DNA of 6,863 nt, taken from SAR202 cluster bacterium (GTDB lineage Bacteria > Chloroflexota > Dehalococcoidia > Lucifugimonadales > UBA826). Of the stretch, positions 6,311-6,863 are shown piece after piece. Both the position numbers and the translations under genes were made by a program. Where the stretch lies: positions 1 through 6,863 of the forward strand of contig VFFY01000105.1 in the NCBI GenBank assembly GCA_009392675.1, written 5' to 3'. Under the pieces are notes generated by a model. It made no database searches, had not been told where the DNA came from, and saw only the letters and a list, made by a program, of their open reading frames with translations. Position 1 is the stretch's first letter. The number at the start of each line of letters is the position of its first letter.

Positions 6311-6318
6311 CTATACAT

Positions 6319-6863
6319 ATGGAAATAGTTGATATACAAAAAATTATCCGGCCACATCTCGTCGATGTGAAAACTTATGAAGCCATGGAGGCCCCAGAGG
6401 CTTTAGCGAAGAAAAGTGGTATCCCGGAATCAGAAATCATAAAGTTAAATGGGAATGAAAACCCTTATGGCGGTTCTCAAAAAGCTTTGGATGCCGTCGC
6501 CAAAACCCCGCTTCATATCTACCCGGATCCAACCCAAACAAATATGAGGATTGCCTTATCAGGTTACACCGGTATGCCATCTGAAAATATTGTTGTTGGC
6601 TCGGGGGCCGACGAACTAATAGATCTAATTTTCAGGCTATTTATATCGGAAGGAGACAAAATCCTAGACTGCGAACCCACCTTTGGCATGTATAGCTTTT
6701 GCGCAAGGGTGGCAGGGGGTGAAATCACACTGGTGCAAAGGGACGAGCAATTCGATATAGATGTACCTTCAGTTTTGAATAGCATAGATGACAAAACAAA
6801 GGTCATTTTTGTGACTTCCCCGAACAACCCAACAGGTAATATAGCTACTGAGTCCCAAGTGAC
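6319..6863 (+). CDS. hisC: Histidinol-phosphate aminotransferase HisC, 5' part only
   Basis: HisC is a PLP-dependent fold-type I aminotransferase that converts imidazole acetol phosphate and glutamate to L-histidinol phosphate and 2-oxoglutarate. The frame from ATG 6319 stays open to the window end, giving 181 codons, about half of the usual 350-370 residues. Recognisable segments are IKLNGNENPYG at 41-51 (substrate-binding NENP), HIYPDP at 66-71, the cofactor phosphate-cup GSGADELIDLIF at 94-105, CEPTFGMY at 118-125 and TSPNNPTG at 166-173. The PLP-binding lysine and the C-terminal arginine would lie beyond the window. The order hisD-hisC and the co-directional 46-base spacing support HisC over related aminotransferases. 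A TATAAT at 6276-6281 could act as a -10 box, but no good -35 box accompanies it. Confidence 0.92.
   Translation, partial: MEIVDIQKIIRPHLVDVKTYEAMEAPEALAKKSGIPESEIIKLNGNENPYGGSQKALDAVAKTPLHIYPDPTQTNMRIALSGYTGMPSENIVVGSGADELIDLIFRLFISEGDKILDCEPTFGMYSFCARVAGGEITLVQRDEQFDIDVPSVLNSIDDKTKVIFVTSPNNPTGNIATESQV

Noticed and set aside
6564..6827. An 87-codon reverse-strand open frame near the right end.
   Set aside because: It is antisense to hisC, whose motifs (GSGADEL, SPNNPTG) are in the plus frame.
1..6863. CRISPR arrays, tRNA or rRNA genes, insertion sequences, phage or defence genes.
   Set aside because: No spaced direct repeats, cloverleaf-like sequence, transposase or integrase motifs were seen; all genes but the TPR and phospholipase C-like ones are ordinary biosynthetic enzymes.

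Overview
The window reads as a bacterial chromosome segment of moderately AT-rich DNA (roughly 42-44% GC by eye). It is densely packed with biosynthetic genes in two divergent transcription units that meet in an 80-base intergenic region at 2170-2249. No rRNA, tRNA, mobile element or CRISPR array was seen, and no stretch above 300 bases lacks a gene. The short-form HisG paired with HisZ shows it is bacterial. Gene order hisZ-hisG-(zinc phospholipase C-like gene)-hisD-hisC next to purEK, in an AT-leaning genome, makes me think of uncultured marine Chloroflexota (SAR202/Dehalococcoidia-like). That is recollection of gene order, not proof, and I hold it with low confidence.

Left arm (minus strand, read right to left from 2169 to 1): a small four-repeat TPR protein, then purE and purK. 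purE and purK are three bases apart. They encode the two-enzyme bacterial route that carboxylates aminoimidazole ribonucleotide in purine synthesis. purK runs off the left edge of the window, probably lacking only its last few residues.

Right arm (plus strand, 2250 to 6863): a histidine biosynthesis operon. hisZ and hisG overlap by the four bases ATGA and encode the regulatory and catalytic subunits of the first enzyme of the pathway. After 29 bases comes a 248-residue protein resembling the zinc-dependent phospholipase C fold but without a signal peptide. It overlaps hisD by another ATGA. hisD (last two oxidation steps) is followed after 46 bases by hisC (transamination step), which is cut by the right edge. 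The remaining his genes (hisB/N, H, A, F, I, E) are not in the window and may follow downstream.

The two arms are metabolically linked: histidine synthesis consumes PRPP and ATP and returns AICAR to the purine pathway. The shared intergenic region holds a good sigma70-type promoter for hisZ. A near-perfect 16-bp palindrome overlaps its -35 box, and a second inverted repeat covers the likely start codon of the TPR gene. The least explained item is the zinc phospholipase C-like gene embedded and apparently translationally coupled in the his operon; a pathway phosphatase or pyrophosphohydrolase role is possible but unproven.
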